Source: Acidobacteria bacterium AB60 (GTDB lineage: Bacteria > Acidobacteriota > Terriglobia > Terriglobales > Acidobacteriaceae). Taken from it: a stretch of 64,000 nt of DNA. Where the stretch lies: positions 558,001 to 622,000 of the forward strand of contig VANK01000003.1 in NCBI GenBank assembly GCA_008682415.1. The letters are read 5' to 3'. Positions 24,548 through 33,673 of this stretch are shown piece by piece (positions within the stretch are counted from its first letter, which is position 1; each line of letters starts with the position of its first letter). The position numbers and the translations under genes were made by a program. A model generated the notes under the pieces. That model searched no databases. It had not been told where the DNA came from and worked only from the letters and a program-made list of their open reading frames with translations.

Positions 24548-27109
24548 ATGCACAGCCTGCGTCAGGATCTTGTCTACGCCCTGCGCCAGATGCGGCAGTC
24601 GCCCATCTTCACGCTCACCGCCCTGCTCACCCTCGCCCTGGGCATCGGTGCCACTACCGCCATCTTCTCCCTCATTCACTCCGTCATGCTCAAGTCATTG
24701 CCCGTCGCTGACCCCGCCGCACTCTACCGCGTCGGCGAAGGCAATGACTGCTGCGTCAATATGGGCCCCGAGGGCAGTTGGGGACTCTTTCCCTACCTCG
24801 TCTACCAGCGCTTCCAGGCCGCGGCCCCGGAATTTGAGGAGATGGCAGCCTTCCAGGCCGCCCGCAATCTCTACAGCGTCCGCCTCAGCCAGTCCGACGC
24901 CCAGGCCAAGCCCCTCCTCGCCGAGTACGTCTCCGGCAACTACTTCTCCACCTTCGGCCTCAAGGCGCAGGTCGGCCGCACTCTCGCGCCCTCTGACGAT
25001 CAGCGCGGCGCTCCTCCCGCCGCCATGCTGACCCACCGCGCCTGGCAGCAGCTCTATGGCGCCGACTCCTCCATCATCGGGTCCACCTTGCTCATCGATG
25101 GCCATCCATTCACCATAGTCGGCATTGCGCCGCGCGGCTTCTCCTCCGAGACTCTCGAGAGTGATCCCCCCGAGCTCTTCCTGCCCATTCAGCAGGAGCC
25201 TCTCATCGCCGGCCCCAATACCATCCTCAATCAGCCCATGTCCTGGCTGCGCATCATCGGCCGCCTTCGTCCCGGCATCAACCCGGAGTCCCTGAACCCC
25301 CGCTTCACCACCATCCTTCGCAGCTGGTTCCTCCACGACTTCGGCCCCCTCTTCCCCCAGTTCGCCCCCCAGGTCAATGCCGTCCTGCCCAAGCAGTTCG
25401 TGCGCCTCACTCCAGGCGGAGCCGGCATCGGCGTCATGAAATCCGACTACCAGGCCAGCCTCCACATCCTGCTTGCCGTCTGCGGTCTCGTGCTCCTCAT
25501 CGCATGCGCGAACATCGCGAACCTCCTCCTCGCCCGCGGGTCGGCGCGCAATACTCAAACCGCCATTCGCCTCGCCCTCGGCGCATCCCGCGCGCGTCTG
25601 GTGCGCCAGTGGATCACCGAGAGCCTCGTGCTCGCCGTGGCCGGCGGCCTTGCCGGCCTGGTCGTCGCCTTTGCCGGCGTCAAACTCATCCTGGCGCTCG
25701 CCTTCCGTCATGCGCACTACGTGCCCATCAGCGCTCTGCCCTCGCTGCCCGTCCTCGCCTTCGCTTTTGGCGTCGCGCTTCTCACCGGCCTGCTCTTCGG
25801 AACCATCCCCGCCTGGATCGGCTCCGGTGGCAATCCCGCCGCTGCCTTGCATGGCGCCAATCGCTCCACCTCCGATCGCAGCTCTCTCTGGCAAAAGTCG
25901 CTGATCGTCTTCCAGGCCACCCTGTCCGTGGTGCTGCTCGCCGGCGCCGGCATGCTCAGCCGCAGCCTCCAGAAGATGCAGAACCAGGACTTCGGCTTCG
26001 AGACCGACCAGCGGGTCAGTATCCGCCTCTACGCCCCCTTCTCCGGATACTCCCGACTGAAGCTGGACGCCACCTACCGCGCGCTCCGTCAGCGCCTCGA
26101 GCGCATCCCCGGCGTCAAGTCCGCCGCCCTCGCGCTCTACACTCCCTTCACCAACAATTGGGGTGAACTGGTCTTTCGTCCCGGCTCCCAGCCGCCCAAT
26201 ATCAGCGACCCCGGCAGCGTCATGGTCTCCTGGGATCGCGTCAGCGCCGGGTACCTCGAGACCATGGGACAAACCCTCGTTCGCGGGAGAACCATCACCG
26301 AGCAGGACACCGCTGCCAGCCGCAACATCGCCGTGGTCGATGAAGCGTTCGTCAAGCGCTACTTCAAGCCCGAAGAGGAACCCATCGGCGCCGTCTTCGG
26401 CATCGACGACCCTCGCTACGCCAAAACCTATGAGATCGTCGGCGTTCTCCACACCGCCAACTACACCGATCCGAGCGGCCGCTGGCGCCCCCCGCTCTTC
26501 TTCGTTCCGCTGGCCCAGGCCGCCACCTACGACAAGCAGATGATCCAGATGATCGACGACCGCAGCCATATCATCGACGCCGCCGTGCTGCAGGTGCAGG
26601 GAAGCATGGAGGGCCTCGAAGCCCAGGTCAAGCAGGCCTTCTCTGAGGTCGATCCCAATCTCACCCTGGTCACCATCCGCCCCATGGCCCAGCAGGTGGC
26701 CGACCGTCTCGATCAGGACCGCACCGTCGCCCAGCTCACCGGGCTCTTCGGATTCCTGGCCCTGATTCTCGCCGGCGTCGGCCTCTACGGCGTTACCGCC
26801 TACACCGTGGAGCGTCGCACCCGCGAGATCGGCGTCCGCATCGCCATGGGCGCCAATCGCGCCACCGTCATGGAACTGGTGCTCAAGGGAGCCTTCCTCC
26901 AGATCGTCATCGGCCTGCTCCTCGGCATCCCCGCCTCCATCGGCTGCGCGCGCCTCATCGCTTCCAAGCTCTACCACGTCAATGCCTGGGATCCCGTAGC
27001 GCTCTCCGCAGCCGTGCTCGCGCTGGCCGCCTGCGCCCTCGTTGCCAGCCTGGTGCCGGCGCGCAAGGCCGCCGCCGTCAACCCAGTCACCGCCCTGCGT
27101 GTGGAGTAG
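24548..27109 (+). CDS. ADOP-type (MacB/FtsX-like) orphan ABC permease
   Basis: 853 residues. Layout: short cytoplasmic start (MHSLRQDLVYALRQMRQSP), first membrane helix with LTLALGIGATTAIFS, a periplasmic MacB_PCD-like domain (about 45-290), a first FtsX core (about 325-450), a second periplasmic domain (about 480-700), and a second FtsX core (FGFLALILAGVGLYGVTAY, about 725-853) ending PVTALRVE. This duplicated single-chain permease without an adjacent ATPase is the acidobacterial ADOP family (TIGR03434). ATG 24548 is chosen because GAGG lies 6 bases upstream and homologues start MxxLxQDLRYALRQ. No PadR regulator, the frequent partner, is next to it. Transported substrate unknown. Confidence 0.94.
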   Translation: MHSLRQDLVYALRQMRQSPIFTLTALLTLALGIGATTAIFSLIHSVMLKSLPVADPAALYRVGEGNDCCVNMGPEGSWGLFPYLVYQRFQAAAPEFEEMAAFQAARNLYSVRLSQSDAQAKPLLAEYVSGNYFSTFGLKAQVGRTLAPSDDQRGAPPAAMLTHRAWQQLYGADSSIIGSTLLIDGHPFTIVGIAPRGFSSETLESDPPELFLPIQQEPLIAGPNTILNQPMSWLRIIGRLRPGINPESLNPRFTTILRSWFLHDFGPLFPQFAPQVNAVLPKQFVRLTPGGAGIGVMKSDYQASLHILLAVCGLVLLIACANIANLLLARGSARNTQTAIRLALGASRARLVRQWITESLVLAVAGGLAGLVVAFAGVKLILALAFRHAHYVPISALPSLPVLAFAFGVALLTGLLFGTIPAWIGSGGNPAAALHGANRSTSDRSSLWQKSLIVFQATLSVVLLAGAGMLSRSLQKMQNQDFGFETDQRVSIRLYAPFSGYSRLKLDATYRALRQRLERIPGVKSAALALYTPFTNNWGELVFRPGSQPPNISDPGSVMVSWDRVSAGYLETMGQTLVRGRTITEQDTAASRNIAVVDEAFVKRYFKPEEEPIGAVFGIDDPRYAKTYEIVGVLHTANYTDPSGRWRPPLFFVPLAQAATYDKQMIQMIDDRSHIIDAAVLQVQGSMEGLEAQVKQAFSEVDPNLTLVTIRPMAQQVADRLDQDRTVAQLTGLFGFLALILAGVGLYGVTAYTVERRTREIGVRIAMGANRATVMELVLKGAFLQIVIGLLLGIPASIGCARLIASKLYHVNAWDPVALSAAVLALAACALVASLVPARKAAAVNPVTALRVE

Positions 27110-27134
27110 ACCCTGCGACAGCCCTGACGCACCT

Positions 27135-27157
27135 GCGCCCGGCTGCTCGCCGGGCGC
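27135..27157. terminator. GC hairpin between convergent ADOP permease and GGDEF-EAL gene
   Basis: Perfect 9-bp stem GCGCCCGGC/GCCGGGCGC, 5-nt loop, in the 110-base gap between two convergent genes. No T-run. Confidence 0.55.
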
Positions 27158-27219
27158 TGTGGCCTGAATTCAGATCACTATTATCAAGGAATCGCGTTTG
27201 CCATCAGAGCAGGGCCCGC

Positions 27220-29133
27220 CTAAACCGCCCTGGCCATAGACCGCGCCCCCCGCAGCAGCGCCGTCGCATCCGTCGCAGGAACAGGCTTGCTGAAGAGATA
27301 GCCTTGCATCTCGGGGCAATTCAGCTTGCTCAGAAAGTACTTCTGCTCCGCTGTCTCCACACCCTCGGCGATTGCCGAGAACCCAAGGTTCTGCGCCATT
27401 CCAAGAATCGACTTCACCATCGCGCGCGCAGTCGCCTGCGTTTCCAGATCGCGCACAAACGTGCGGTCGATCTTGATGCGATCCAGAGGAAGCTGCCGCA
27501 GATACGACAGAGACGACCACCCGGTCCCGAAATCGTCCAGAGAGAAACTCACCCCCATGGATCGGATCCGCCGCATGACCGCCACCGTGGCCTCGGACGC
27601 GTCCAAATTACGGCTCTCCGTTACCTCCAGCTCCAGCTGCCGGGGATCCAGTCGTGCCTCCTTCAGCGCCGACTCCACCGCGTCCACCAGGTTGCCCTCA
27701 TAAAACTGCTGCGTCGACACGTTCACCGCCATCCGGATCGGCGGAAGCCCCTGCTTCCTCCACTCCGCGGCCTGCCGGCACGCCATCCGCAGTACCCATT
27801 TGCCCGTCTCCACCATCAGCCCCATCTCTTCCAGCAGGGGGATGAACTGATCCGGTGCGATCAGGCCGTGCCGCGGATGCTTCCAGCGCAGCAGAGCCTC
27901 CATCGCCGTAATCGCGCCCGACGTCGAGCTGACAATCGGCTGGTAATGAATCACAAATTCATCCCGGTTGCACGCATCCACAATGTCGTGCTCCAGACGC
28001 CGTTGCCGTTGCGTCGCTTCGGTCAGGTTCGGAGAAAAGAACGCGATCCTCCCCCGGCCCTTCTTCTTCGCGTCATTCAACGCGGCGTCTGCAAGCCGCA
28101 ACAACACCTCGGGATTCTCCGCATTCTCAGGGAACTGCGCAATGCCCACACTGGACGTCAGCCGCAGCTCGTCCTTGTCCACCCCCAACGGCTCCGCAAT
28201 GATGGCCAGCAGCTTCTGCGCCACCCGTTCCACGTCTTCCTGCGTCTCCACTCCGGAAAGCGCCAGGGCAAACTCGTCTCCGCCCATCCGGGCCAGCGTA
28301 TCCGTGCCGCGGATGCCTTGCTTCAGACGCTCCGCTACCGTCTCCAGCAGCCGGTCGCCCGCGCAGTATCCCTGCGATTCGTTCACATACTTGAAACGGT
28401 CCAGGTCGAACAGCAACACCGCCAGCTTCGTCCCCCCGGAGCGGGCCGAAGCAATCGCGCGCTTCAGCTGTTCTTCAAACCGCAGCCTGTTCGGCAGCCC
28501 GGTCAGCGAATCGTGCCATGCCAGGTGCTGCACCCGCAGTTCGGCTTGTTTTCTCTCCGTAATGTCATGCGAGATCCCCATCGTCCCGACGACATTGCCC
28601 CGGCCGTCCTTCATGGGAACCTTGGTGGTCAGCGCCCACGTCTCGCGCCCGTCCGGCCAGGTCTCCTTCTCTTCCTTACCCGCCATCGCCTGCCCGGTGC
28701 GGATGATCTCTCTCTCATCCTCCAGCGCCTGGCCCGCATGCTCCCCGGTGAAGATATCTGCATCGGTCTTGCCCGCCGCATGTGCCGGGCTCGCCAGACC
28801 GCAATACTTCGCCATCGAGTTGCTCACCCGAACAAACCGGCTGTCCAGATCCTTGAAGAACACATTATCCGGAATGAACTCCAGAAATGCGTCCAGCAGA
28901 TACTGGTCCACCCTCCTCTGCCGAAGCACAGCCTTGATCAGCAACAGCGGGATCAGCACCGCGAAGACCAGCGTTCCCGCCGCCGCGCCGGCGTATGCCG
29001 GGATATCCCCGAATGAACGCAGATACGCTACCGCAGTACTGGGCAACAGAACCGCCCCCATGCCCGCACCAAACGCAATTGCGGACAACAGGATAACGGA
29101 CAGTAACCACGTACTGCGGCGGCTCGGGCTCAC
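27220..29133 (-). CDS. Membrane PAS-GGDEF-EAL cyclic-di-GMP signalling protein
   Basis: 637 residues. Two N-terminal membrane helices (about 10-28 and 44-66), a PAS domain (about 75-195, LDAFLEFIPDNVFFKDLDSRF to GTMGISHDITERK), a GGDEF domain (about 205-365) and an EAL domain (about 380-630). The GGDEF motif is intact (RMGGDEFALAL) and has an RxxD product-inhibition site five residues before it (RGTD). The EAL domain keeps MEALLRWKHP, NVSTQQF, DDFGTGWSSL and KIDRTFVRDL, so both synthesis and hydrolysis of c-di-GMP are possible. In the metal/substrate region NES replaces the usual NDT/NDS. It is divergent from a Crp-type regulator gene 332 bases away. Confidence 0.94.
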   Translation of the reverse strand: MSPSRRSTWLLSVILLSAIAFGAGMGAVLLPSTAVAYLRSFGDIPAYAGAAAGTLVFAVLIPLLLIKAVLRQRRVDQYLLDAFLEFIPDNVFFKDLDSRFVRVSNSMAKYCGLASPAHAAGKTDADIFTGEHAGQALEDEREIIRTGQAMAGKEEKETWPDGRETWALTTKVPMKDGRGNVVGTMGISHDITERKQAELRVQHLAWHDSLTGLPNRLRFEEQLKRAIASARSGGTKLAVLLFDLDRFKYVNESQGYCAGDRLLETVAERLKQGIRGTDTLARMGGDEFALALSGVETQEDVERVAQKLLAIIAEPLGVDKDELRLTSSVGIAQFPENAENPEVLLRLADAALNDAKKKGRGRIAFFSPNLTEATQRQRRLEHDIVDACNRDEFVIHYQPIVSSTSGAITAMEALLRWKHPRHGLIAPDQFIPLLEEMGLMVETGKWVLRMACRQAAEWRKQGLPPIRMAVNVSTQQFYEGNLVDAVESALKEARLDPRQLELEVTESRNLDASEATVAVMRRIRSMGVSFSLDDFGTGWSSLSYLRQLPLDRIKIDRTFVRDLETQATARAMVKSILGMAQNLGFSAIAEGVETAEQKYFLSKLNCPEMQGYLFSKPVPATDATALLRGARSMARAV

Positions 29134-29465
29134 AGGGCTCCTTGCAAATCAGGCGGGAAACGCTGTATGTATCGGCACTCTCTCGGAAACCTTACAGCCC
29201 AATCCGCGCCGCAATCGTTCTCCGAATCAATTTCGCAGGTGCAAGTGGAATTTCGCAGCCCGAATCGCACTTAACGGCGGCGCGCCGTCCCAACGTAACC
29301 TGTCAAAAACGCCGTTTTCGGACTATGATCGTGCCCAAGAATCCCCTGCGGTCAAGTTTGCATTTGGGCGCGTGGGCTCCCCACGATGGCAGCCCAACGT
29401 CTTGCTCCATCGGCCACCCCGCCAGGAGATTCATTGCACATGGGCCCCTGTTCGTGGAGGACTTC
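29134..29465. promoter_or_regulatory. Divergent control region of the GGDEF-EAL and Crp-like genes
   Basis: 332 bases without a gene. It contains a 10-bp direct repeat AATTTCGCAG at 29229-29238 and 29249-29258, spaced exactly 20 bp, each flanked by CGAATC-like sequence. A candidate plus-strand promoter about 29301-29330 reads CTGTCA, 18 bp, TATGAT. Together these look like a promoter with two sites on the same DNA face. All from inspection. Confidence 0.4.
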
Positions 29466-30662
29466 ATGGGCAGCAGGATCGTGCACTACGGGCTCGATGA
29501 GCACTACCGCCTCCGCACCCTGCGGAACGCCGGATACACCGTCGACAACTGCAATTCCCTGAGCGAATTCAAATGGGTGCTCTACTCCGGCGGCCGCGCC
29601 GATGCCGTCGCCTTCACGGAAGCGGACGGCGCCGCCCCCCTCACCGCCATGTCCCTGGCCCGCCATAGGCGTTCCCCCCTCGTTCTCTTCCAGGGCTGGA
29701 TGCCCCACTACCAGGAAAAAGACTTCAACCTGGTCGTCCCCATGCTCACCGCCCCGGAGAACTGGCTGGGCGACATCGCCGGCCTCATCGGGAAAACCCG
29801 CCAACTGGTGCGCGACTCCCAAGAGATGCGAGCCCGGTCGCACCTGCTTCGCGAGGAAACCAGCGCACTGCTGACGCGCACCTTCCAGGAAATGGAGCGA
29901 GCCCACCGCGAACGCCAGATCAATCGCGACTTCAAAGTCGACTTCCTCCGCCCCGCCAAAGGCGCGCACTCGTTCGGCATCGTCCAGGAAACCAACGGCT
30001 TCCTGGCTGCCTTGAGCCCCGCAGCCCTCCGCGAATTCCGTTCCATGATGAAGCGATCTGCCTATCCGTCGGGAACTGCGCTTTTTTCCCGCGGCCAATT
30101 GCCCCATGACGTCTGGTTCATCTTCGCCGGCGCGGTGAAGCTCGCCGTCGACGCAGCCGACGGCCGGCGCTTTATCCTCCACATCGCCCGCGCCGGCGAG
30201 TTTCTCGGCCTGCCCTCGGCTTTCGCCTGTTCCGCTCACCAGATGACCGCCGAAGCCGGCCTCCATTGCGATGTCGGCTGTGCCAGGACCATCGAGTTCC
30301 TCGACTTCCTGGAGAGATTTCCTGAGGCCTTCCGCGCCGCCGCACTGGAACTCGGCCGCTCCTACAACCAGACCTGCACCCGCCTACGCACCGTCGGCGT
30401 CAACCTCAGGGTCCAGGCCCGCCTGGCCGGGCTCCTGCTCGAGTGGGCGGAGAGGGGAATCGATTCCGAACGCGGCACCGAGATTCACCTCGGCCTCACC
30501 CAGGAAGAGATCGGCCAGTGCATCGGCACCACCCGCGAGTCCGTCACCCGCATCCTCCACGATCTGCAGCAGCGCCATATCGTCGAGGTCAAGGGGCCCA
30601 CGCTGACCATCTTCAACCGCGCCGCCCTCGAAAACTGCGCCGGCGGAGACATCGACGAGTGA
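29466..30662 (+). CDS. Crp/Fnr-type regulator with an N-terminal receiver-like domain
   Basis: 398 residues. About 1-115 has the strand/helix rhythm of a receiver (RIVHYGLDEHYRLRTLRNAGYTV, ADAVAFTEADG, SPLVLFQGW, FNLVVPML) but lacks the phosphoacceptor Asp at the end of the third strand. About 118-170 is a charged, likely coiled linker. About 180-300 is a cyclic nucleotide-binding-like beta-barrel (SGTALFSRGQLPHDVWFIFAGAVKL, GEFLGLPSAF), and about 320-398 the Crp winged helix (LTQEEIGQCIGTTRESVTRIL). No Fnr-type cysteine cluster is obvious. ATG 29466 has GGAGGA 5 bases upstream; the longer open frame upstream lacks coding character. The effector is unknown. Confidence 0.88.
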   Translation: MGSRIVHYGLDEHYRLRTLRNAGYTVDNCNSLSEFKWVLYSGGRADAVAFTEADGAAPLTAMSLARHRRSPLVLFQGWMPHYQEKDFNLVVPMLTAPENWLGDIAGLIGKTRQLVRDSQEMRARSHLLREETSALLTRTFQEMERAHRERQINRDFKVDFLRPAKGAHSFGIVQETNGFLAALSPAALREFRSMMKRSAYPSGTALFSRGQLPHDVWFIFAGAVKLAVDAADGRRFILHIARAGEFLGLPSAFACSAHQMTAEAGLHCDVGCARTIEFLDFLERFPEAFRAAALELGRSYNQTCTRLRTVGVNLRVQARLAGLLLEWAERGIDSERGTEIHLGLTQEEIGQCIGTTRESVTRILHDLQQRHIVEVKGPTLTIFNRAALENCAGGDIDE

Positions 30663-30696
30663 CATCCCACCCGGCCTTGCCCCATCCCGCCGTCGG

Positions 30697-32799
30697 TTAG
30701 GACCGGGCGCTCTCCGCGATCCCCAGCTCCTTCAGCAGGAACGCGTAATCAAACGCGATCTCCTTCAGATAGTCATAACGCCCGCTCGCGCCGCCGTGCC
30801 CGGCCTTCATATTGGTCACCAGCAGCAGCGGATTCCGGTCCGTCTTCAGCGTCCGGAGCTTGGCCACGTACTTGGCCGGCTCCCAATACATCACCTGGCT
30901 GTCGTGCAGGCTGGTCTTCACTAACATCGAGGGGTAATCGCCCTGTTTTAGATTGTCATAGGGGGAATAGCTAGACATGTACTTGAAGTATTCCGCCTCG
31001 TTGGGATTGCCCCATTCCTCGTACTCCGGGACCGTCAGCGGCAGGGAGGCGTCCAGCATCGTGTTCATCACGTCCACAAACGGCACATGCGACACGATCG
31101 CCCGAAACAGGTCCGGCCGCAGGTTCACAATCGCACCCATCAGCAGTCCGCCCGCCGACCCGCCCTCCGCCGCAACCTTCGCCCGATTCCCATACCCCGC
31201 TGCCGTCAGGTGCTCCACGCAGGCAATGAAATCGGTGAAGGTGTTGCGCTTCACCAGCATCTTCCCCGCGTCGTGCCACGGCTTCCCCAGATCTCCGCCT
31301 CCTCGGATGTGCGCGTAAGCCATCACCACCCCGCGATCCAGCAGGCTCAGCCGGCTGGACCCGAACCCCAGCGGGAGCGAGTATCCATACGACCCATAAC
31401 CGTAGACATACAAAGGGTTTTTCCCCGGAAGCCGCGTGTCCTTGCGATACACCAGCGAGATTGGCACCTGCACCCCGTCCGCCGCCGTCGCATGAACCCG
31501 CTCGCTGGCATAAAGGGTGCGGTCGAAGCCGCCCGGAACCTCCACCTGCTTCAGCAGTGCCGACTCCCCGCTCTCCAGGTCGTACTCATACATCGACGAG
31601 GGCGTCACCAGCGACTGATATGCATACCGGAACGTCGTCGTCTCGAAGATCCGGTTGGTATGCGGATGAGCGCTGTAGGCCGGCTCCGGAAAGGCGATCT
31701 CCCCCGAGGGCTCGGCCACCGCCGTGTCCGCCACAAACTTGTGAAGCGTCAGCCGGGGTAGCCCGTCCCTTCGTTCGCAAGCAATGTAGAACGAGTGGAA
31801 TAGATCGATTTCTTCAAGCATCACATCGGGGCGGTGCGCGATGCGCTCGATCCAGTTCTCCTGGCCCGGCTGCTCCGCTGGCGTCGTCACCAGCCGGAAG
31901 TTCCTCCCCTTGTCATTTGTCCGGATAAACCACTGCCCCAACCGGTGGTCGATCGAGTATTCGTGCTCGTCCTTCCGCGGGCAGATCACCCGGAACTCGC
32001 CCTCCGGCTCGTCCGCCGCCAGGTAATGGCATTCCGTCGTCGTGTGGCTGGCCGACTCCAGCACGACATAGATGCCATCCCGGGTGCGTCCCGCCCCGAT
32101 GTTGAACCGCTCGTCCGGCTCCTCGAACACCAGCACGTCCGCCGCGTAGGGAGTACCCCGCATATGCCGGTACAGCTGGAACTGGCGCTTCTGCTCCTCA
32201 TCCTCAACTGAGTAGAAGAGATGGAAGTTGTCCGCCGCCCACACCACCGATCCCACCCGCTCCACGCTTCCGGCCAGGGTCTCGCCTGTCTCCAGGTCCT
32301 TGATCTTCAGCGTGTACTGCCGGAACCCGGTGAAGTCCACCGTGTAAGCCATCCAGCGCCCATCGTCCGAGATATCCACCGAGCCAATCGCAAAAAACCC
32401 GCGCCCCGCCGCCATCTCGTTCCCGTCCAGGATCACCTGCTCCTCGGCCCGTTCGCGCGGGCCCTCCGGACCGCCCCGTTTCCGGCAGCTGATGCCGTAT
32501 TGCAGCCCCTCCTCCGTCCGGGAGTAGTACCAGTACTCCCCATCCCGGTAAGGAACCGAGATATCGGTCTGCTTGATGTGGCTGAGCATCTCCGTATAGA
32601 GCTGCTCCCGAAGGCCTGCCTCCGGCGCCATGTACGCCTCCGCATACGCGTTCTCGGCCTCCAGGTATTGGGTAACTTCGGGATTCTCCTTGTCCCGGAG
32701 CCACGCGTAGTCGTCCGTCAAGGTAATGCCGTGGAGCGTCTTCTCGGTAGGGAGGGGCCGGGCAACGGGAGGCGCGGGTAGGGTGATCGGTTCGCTCAT
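30697..32799 (-). CDS. ptrB: Oligopeptidase B (S9 prolyl-oligopeptidase family)
   Basis: 700 residues, typical length. N-terminal beta-propeller (about 75-410; begins DDYAWLRDKENPEVTQYLEAEN) and C-terminal alpha/beta-hydrolase. Catalytic triad from motifs: Ser548 in EGGSAGGLLMG, Asp633 in SLHDSQVMYWEP, His668 in KAGHGGASGRYD. The GGSAGG form and the RGGGDLGKPWHDAGK loop match oligopeptidase B, which cuts short peptides after Arg/Lys. No signal peptide, so cytoplasmic. It converges on the Crp-like gene (34-base gap). The ptrB symbol is given by family likeness. Confidence 0.94.
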   Translation of the reverse strand: MSEPITLPAPPVARPLPTEKTLHGITLTDDYAWLRDKENPEVTQYLEAENAYAEAYMAPEAGLREQLYTEMLSHIKQTDISVPYRDGEYWYYSRTEEGLQYGISCRKRGGPEGPRERAEEQVILDGNEMAAGRGFFAIGSVDISDDGRWMAYTVDFTGFRQYTLKIKDLETGETLAGSVERVGSVVWAADNFHLFYSVEDEEQKRQFQLYRHMRGTPYAADVLVFEEPDERFNIGAGRTRDGIYVVLESASHTTTECHYLAADEPEGEFRVICPRKDEHEYSIDHRLGQWFIRTNDKGRNFRLVTTPAEQPGQENWIERIAHRPDVMLEEIDLFHSFYIACERRDGLPRLTLHKFVADTAVAEPSGEIAFPEPAYSAHPHTNRIFETTTFRYAYQSLVTPSSMYEYDLESGESALLKQVEVPGGFDRTLYASERVHATAADGVQVPISLVYRKDTRLPGKNPLYVYGYGSYGYSLPLGFGSSRLSLLDRGVVMAYAHIRGGGDLGKPWHDAGKMLVKRNTFTDFIACVEHLTAAGYGNRAKVAAEGGSAGGLLMGAIVNLRPDLFRAIVSHVPFVDVMNTMLDASLPLTVPEYEEWGNPNEAEYFKYMSSYSPYDNLKQGDYPSMLVKTSLHDSQVMYWEPAKYVAKLRTLKTDRNPLLLVTNMKAGHGGASGRYDYLKEIAFDYAFLLKELGIAESARS

Positions 32800-32953
32800 T
32801 ACTCCCAGTTTAGTTGCTGAAAGGGCTCTGGCCTTTTGCGTGGGGATGGTCCATCATCCTGTAGCGTTTCCGGCTGCTCCCGATGCGAAGCGCAATACGG
32901 AAGCGCAAGGACAGAGCATCCACTCTGGGATAATATGACCGTGAGGTGTAGGC

Positions 32954-33271
32954 GTGTCGGCTGCGGCCACAATGTGGAAGGGGTTTCTGGATGGGCTCGC
33001 CTTCCGGTGGGACCAGATACCGGGCATGCCCATGCGCTTCTTCAGCCCCACGATATCCGAGGACGAGGACATTATCTCCGAGGTGCTTGAGGCTGCGCTC
33101 GCGATCTCTGAGGCCAAACTAGCAGATCCGGGGGCTCCTGACCGAGAGCTTCCCAAGTTCAGGGCTGAGGTTATTCGCCGCGCTCTGGCGCGCAGGGAAG
33201 AGGAGCGCCAGACAGGACGGGTATCCTCAGGTTCCCAAAGCGGTGGGGCTGCTCACCCGCTGAGACCCTGA
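32954..33271 (+). CDS. Small hypothetical protein
   Basis: 105 codons from GTG 32954, which has GAGG 7 bases upstream; ATG 32972 is an alternative. The product is acidic in the middle (SEDEDIISEVLEAALAISEAK) then Arg/Glu-rich helical (FRAEVIRRALARREEERQ), with no membrane segment or known motif that I recognise. It sits between oligopeptidase B and a small membrane protein. Codon bias is moderate, and the coding call is a judgement. Confidence 0.45.
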   Translation: MSAAATMWKGFLDGLAFRWDQIPGMPMRFFSPTISEDEDIISEVLEAALAISEAKLADPGAPDRELPKFRAEVIRRALARREEERQTGRVSSGSQSGGAAHPLRP

Positions 33272-33301
33272 CTTCGTCTTGGAACGCTGGCAAAAACCCT
33301 C

Positions 33302-33607
33302 ATGCCACAATGGAGCATGCCGTCCAATCCACGAACCTCCAGAAGGTCCTTCTTTGACCTGACGCCGCAGCAATATCAGGAGCTCTCGGATGCCAAGGCA
33401 CTGTCACTGGAAAAACTTGCCGACCGTCAAATGATGCTGCAGGCCCGCTACGCACAGACGGGTATGGTCGGCGCCATCATGCTCCTGCTGAGCTGCGTCG
33501 GCGCCTTCGTCTACCTGGTGATGAACCAGCATCCTACTGAGGCCTACTTCGTCTTGGGCGGTGCGGTTCTGACCTTGATCACCCGGATCCTGTCCGCGCG
33601 CTTATAG
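33302..33607 (+). CDS. Small two-helix membrane protein
   Basis: 101 residues. A polar N-terminus (SFFDLTPQQYQELSDAKALSLEKLADRQMMLQARYAQ, about 17-53) precedes two hydrophobic helices (about 54-74 and 80-98). Ends RILSARL. I do not recognise the family. A second in-frame ATG at 33317 is possible. It is 66 bases before the TPM-domain gene on the same strand and could be co-transcribed with it. Confidence 0.6.
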   Translation: MPQWSMPSNPRTSRRSFFDLTPQQYQELSDAKALSLEKLADRQMMLQARYAQTGMVGAIMLLLSCVGAFVYLVMNQHPTEAYFVLGGAVLTLITRILSARL

Positions 33608-33673
33608 AGACGGCTGCGCAAAGCGCTCTTCTAAGGGAACTTCGTTCTGGGCGCCAACGTAGAATAGAGTGCG

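Noticed and set aside
24695..26977. 760-codon open frame antisense to the ADOP permease
   Set aside because: Product is a low-complexity Gly/Glu/Asp chain, the usual mirror of a GC-biased gene. Similar antisense frames at 12336-14450, 38336-39682, 40317-41750 and 54020-56131 are rejected for the same reason.
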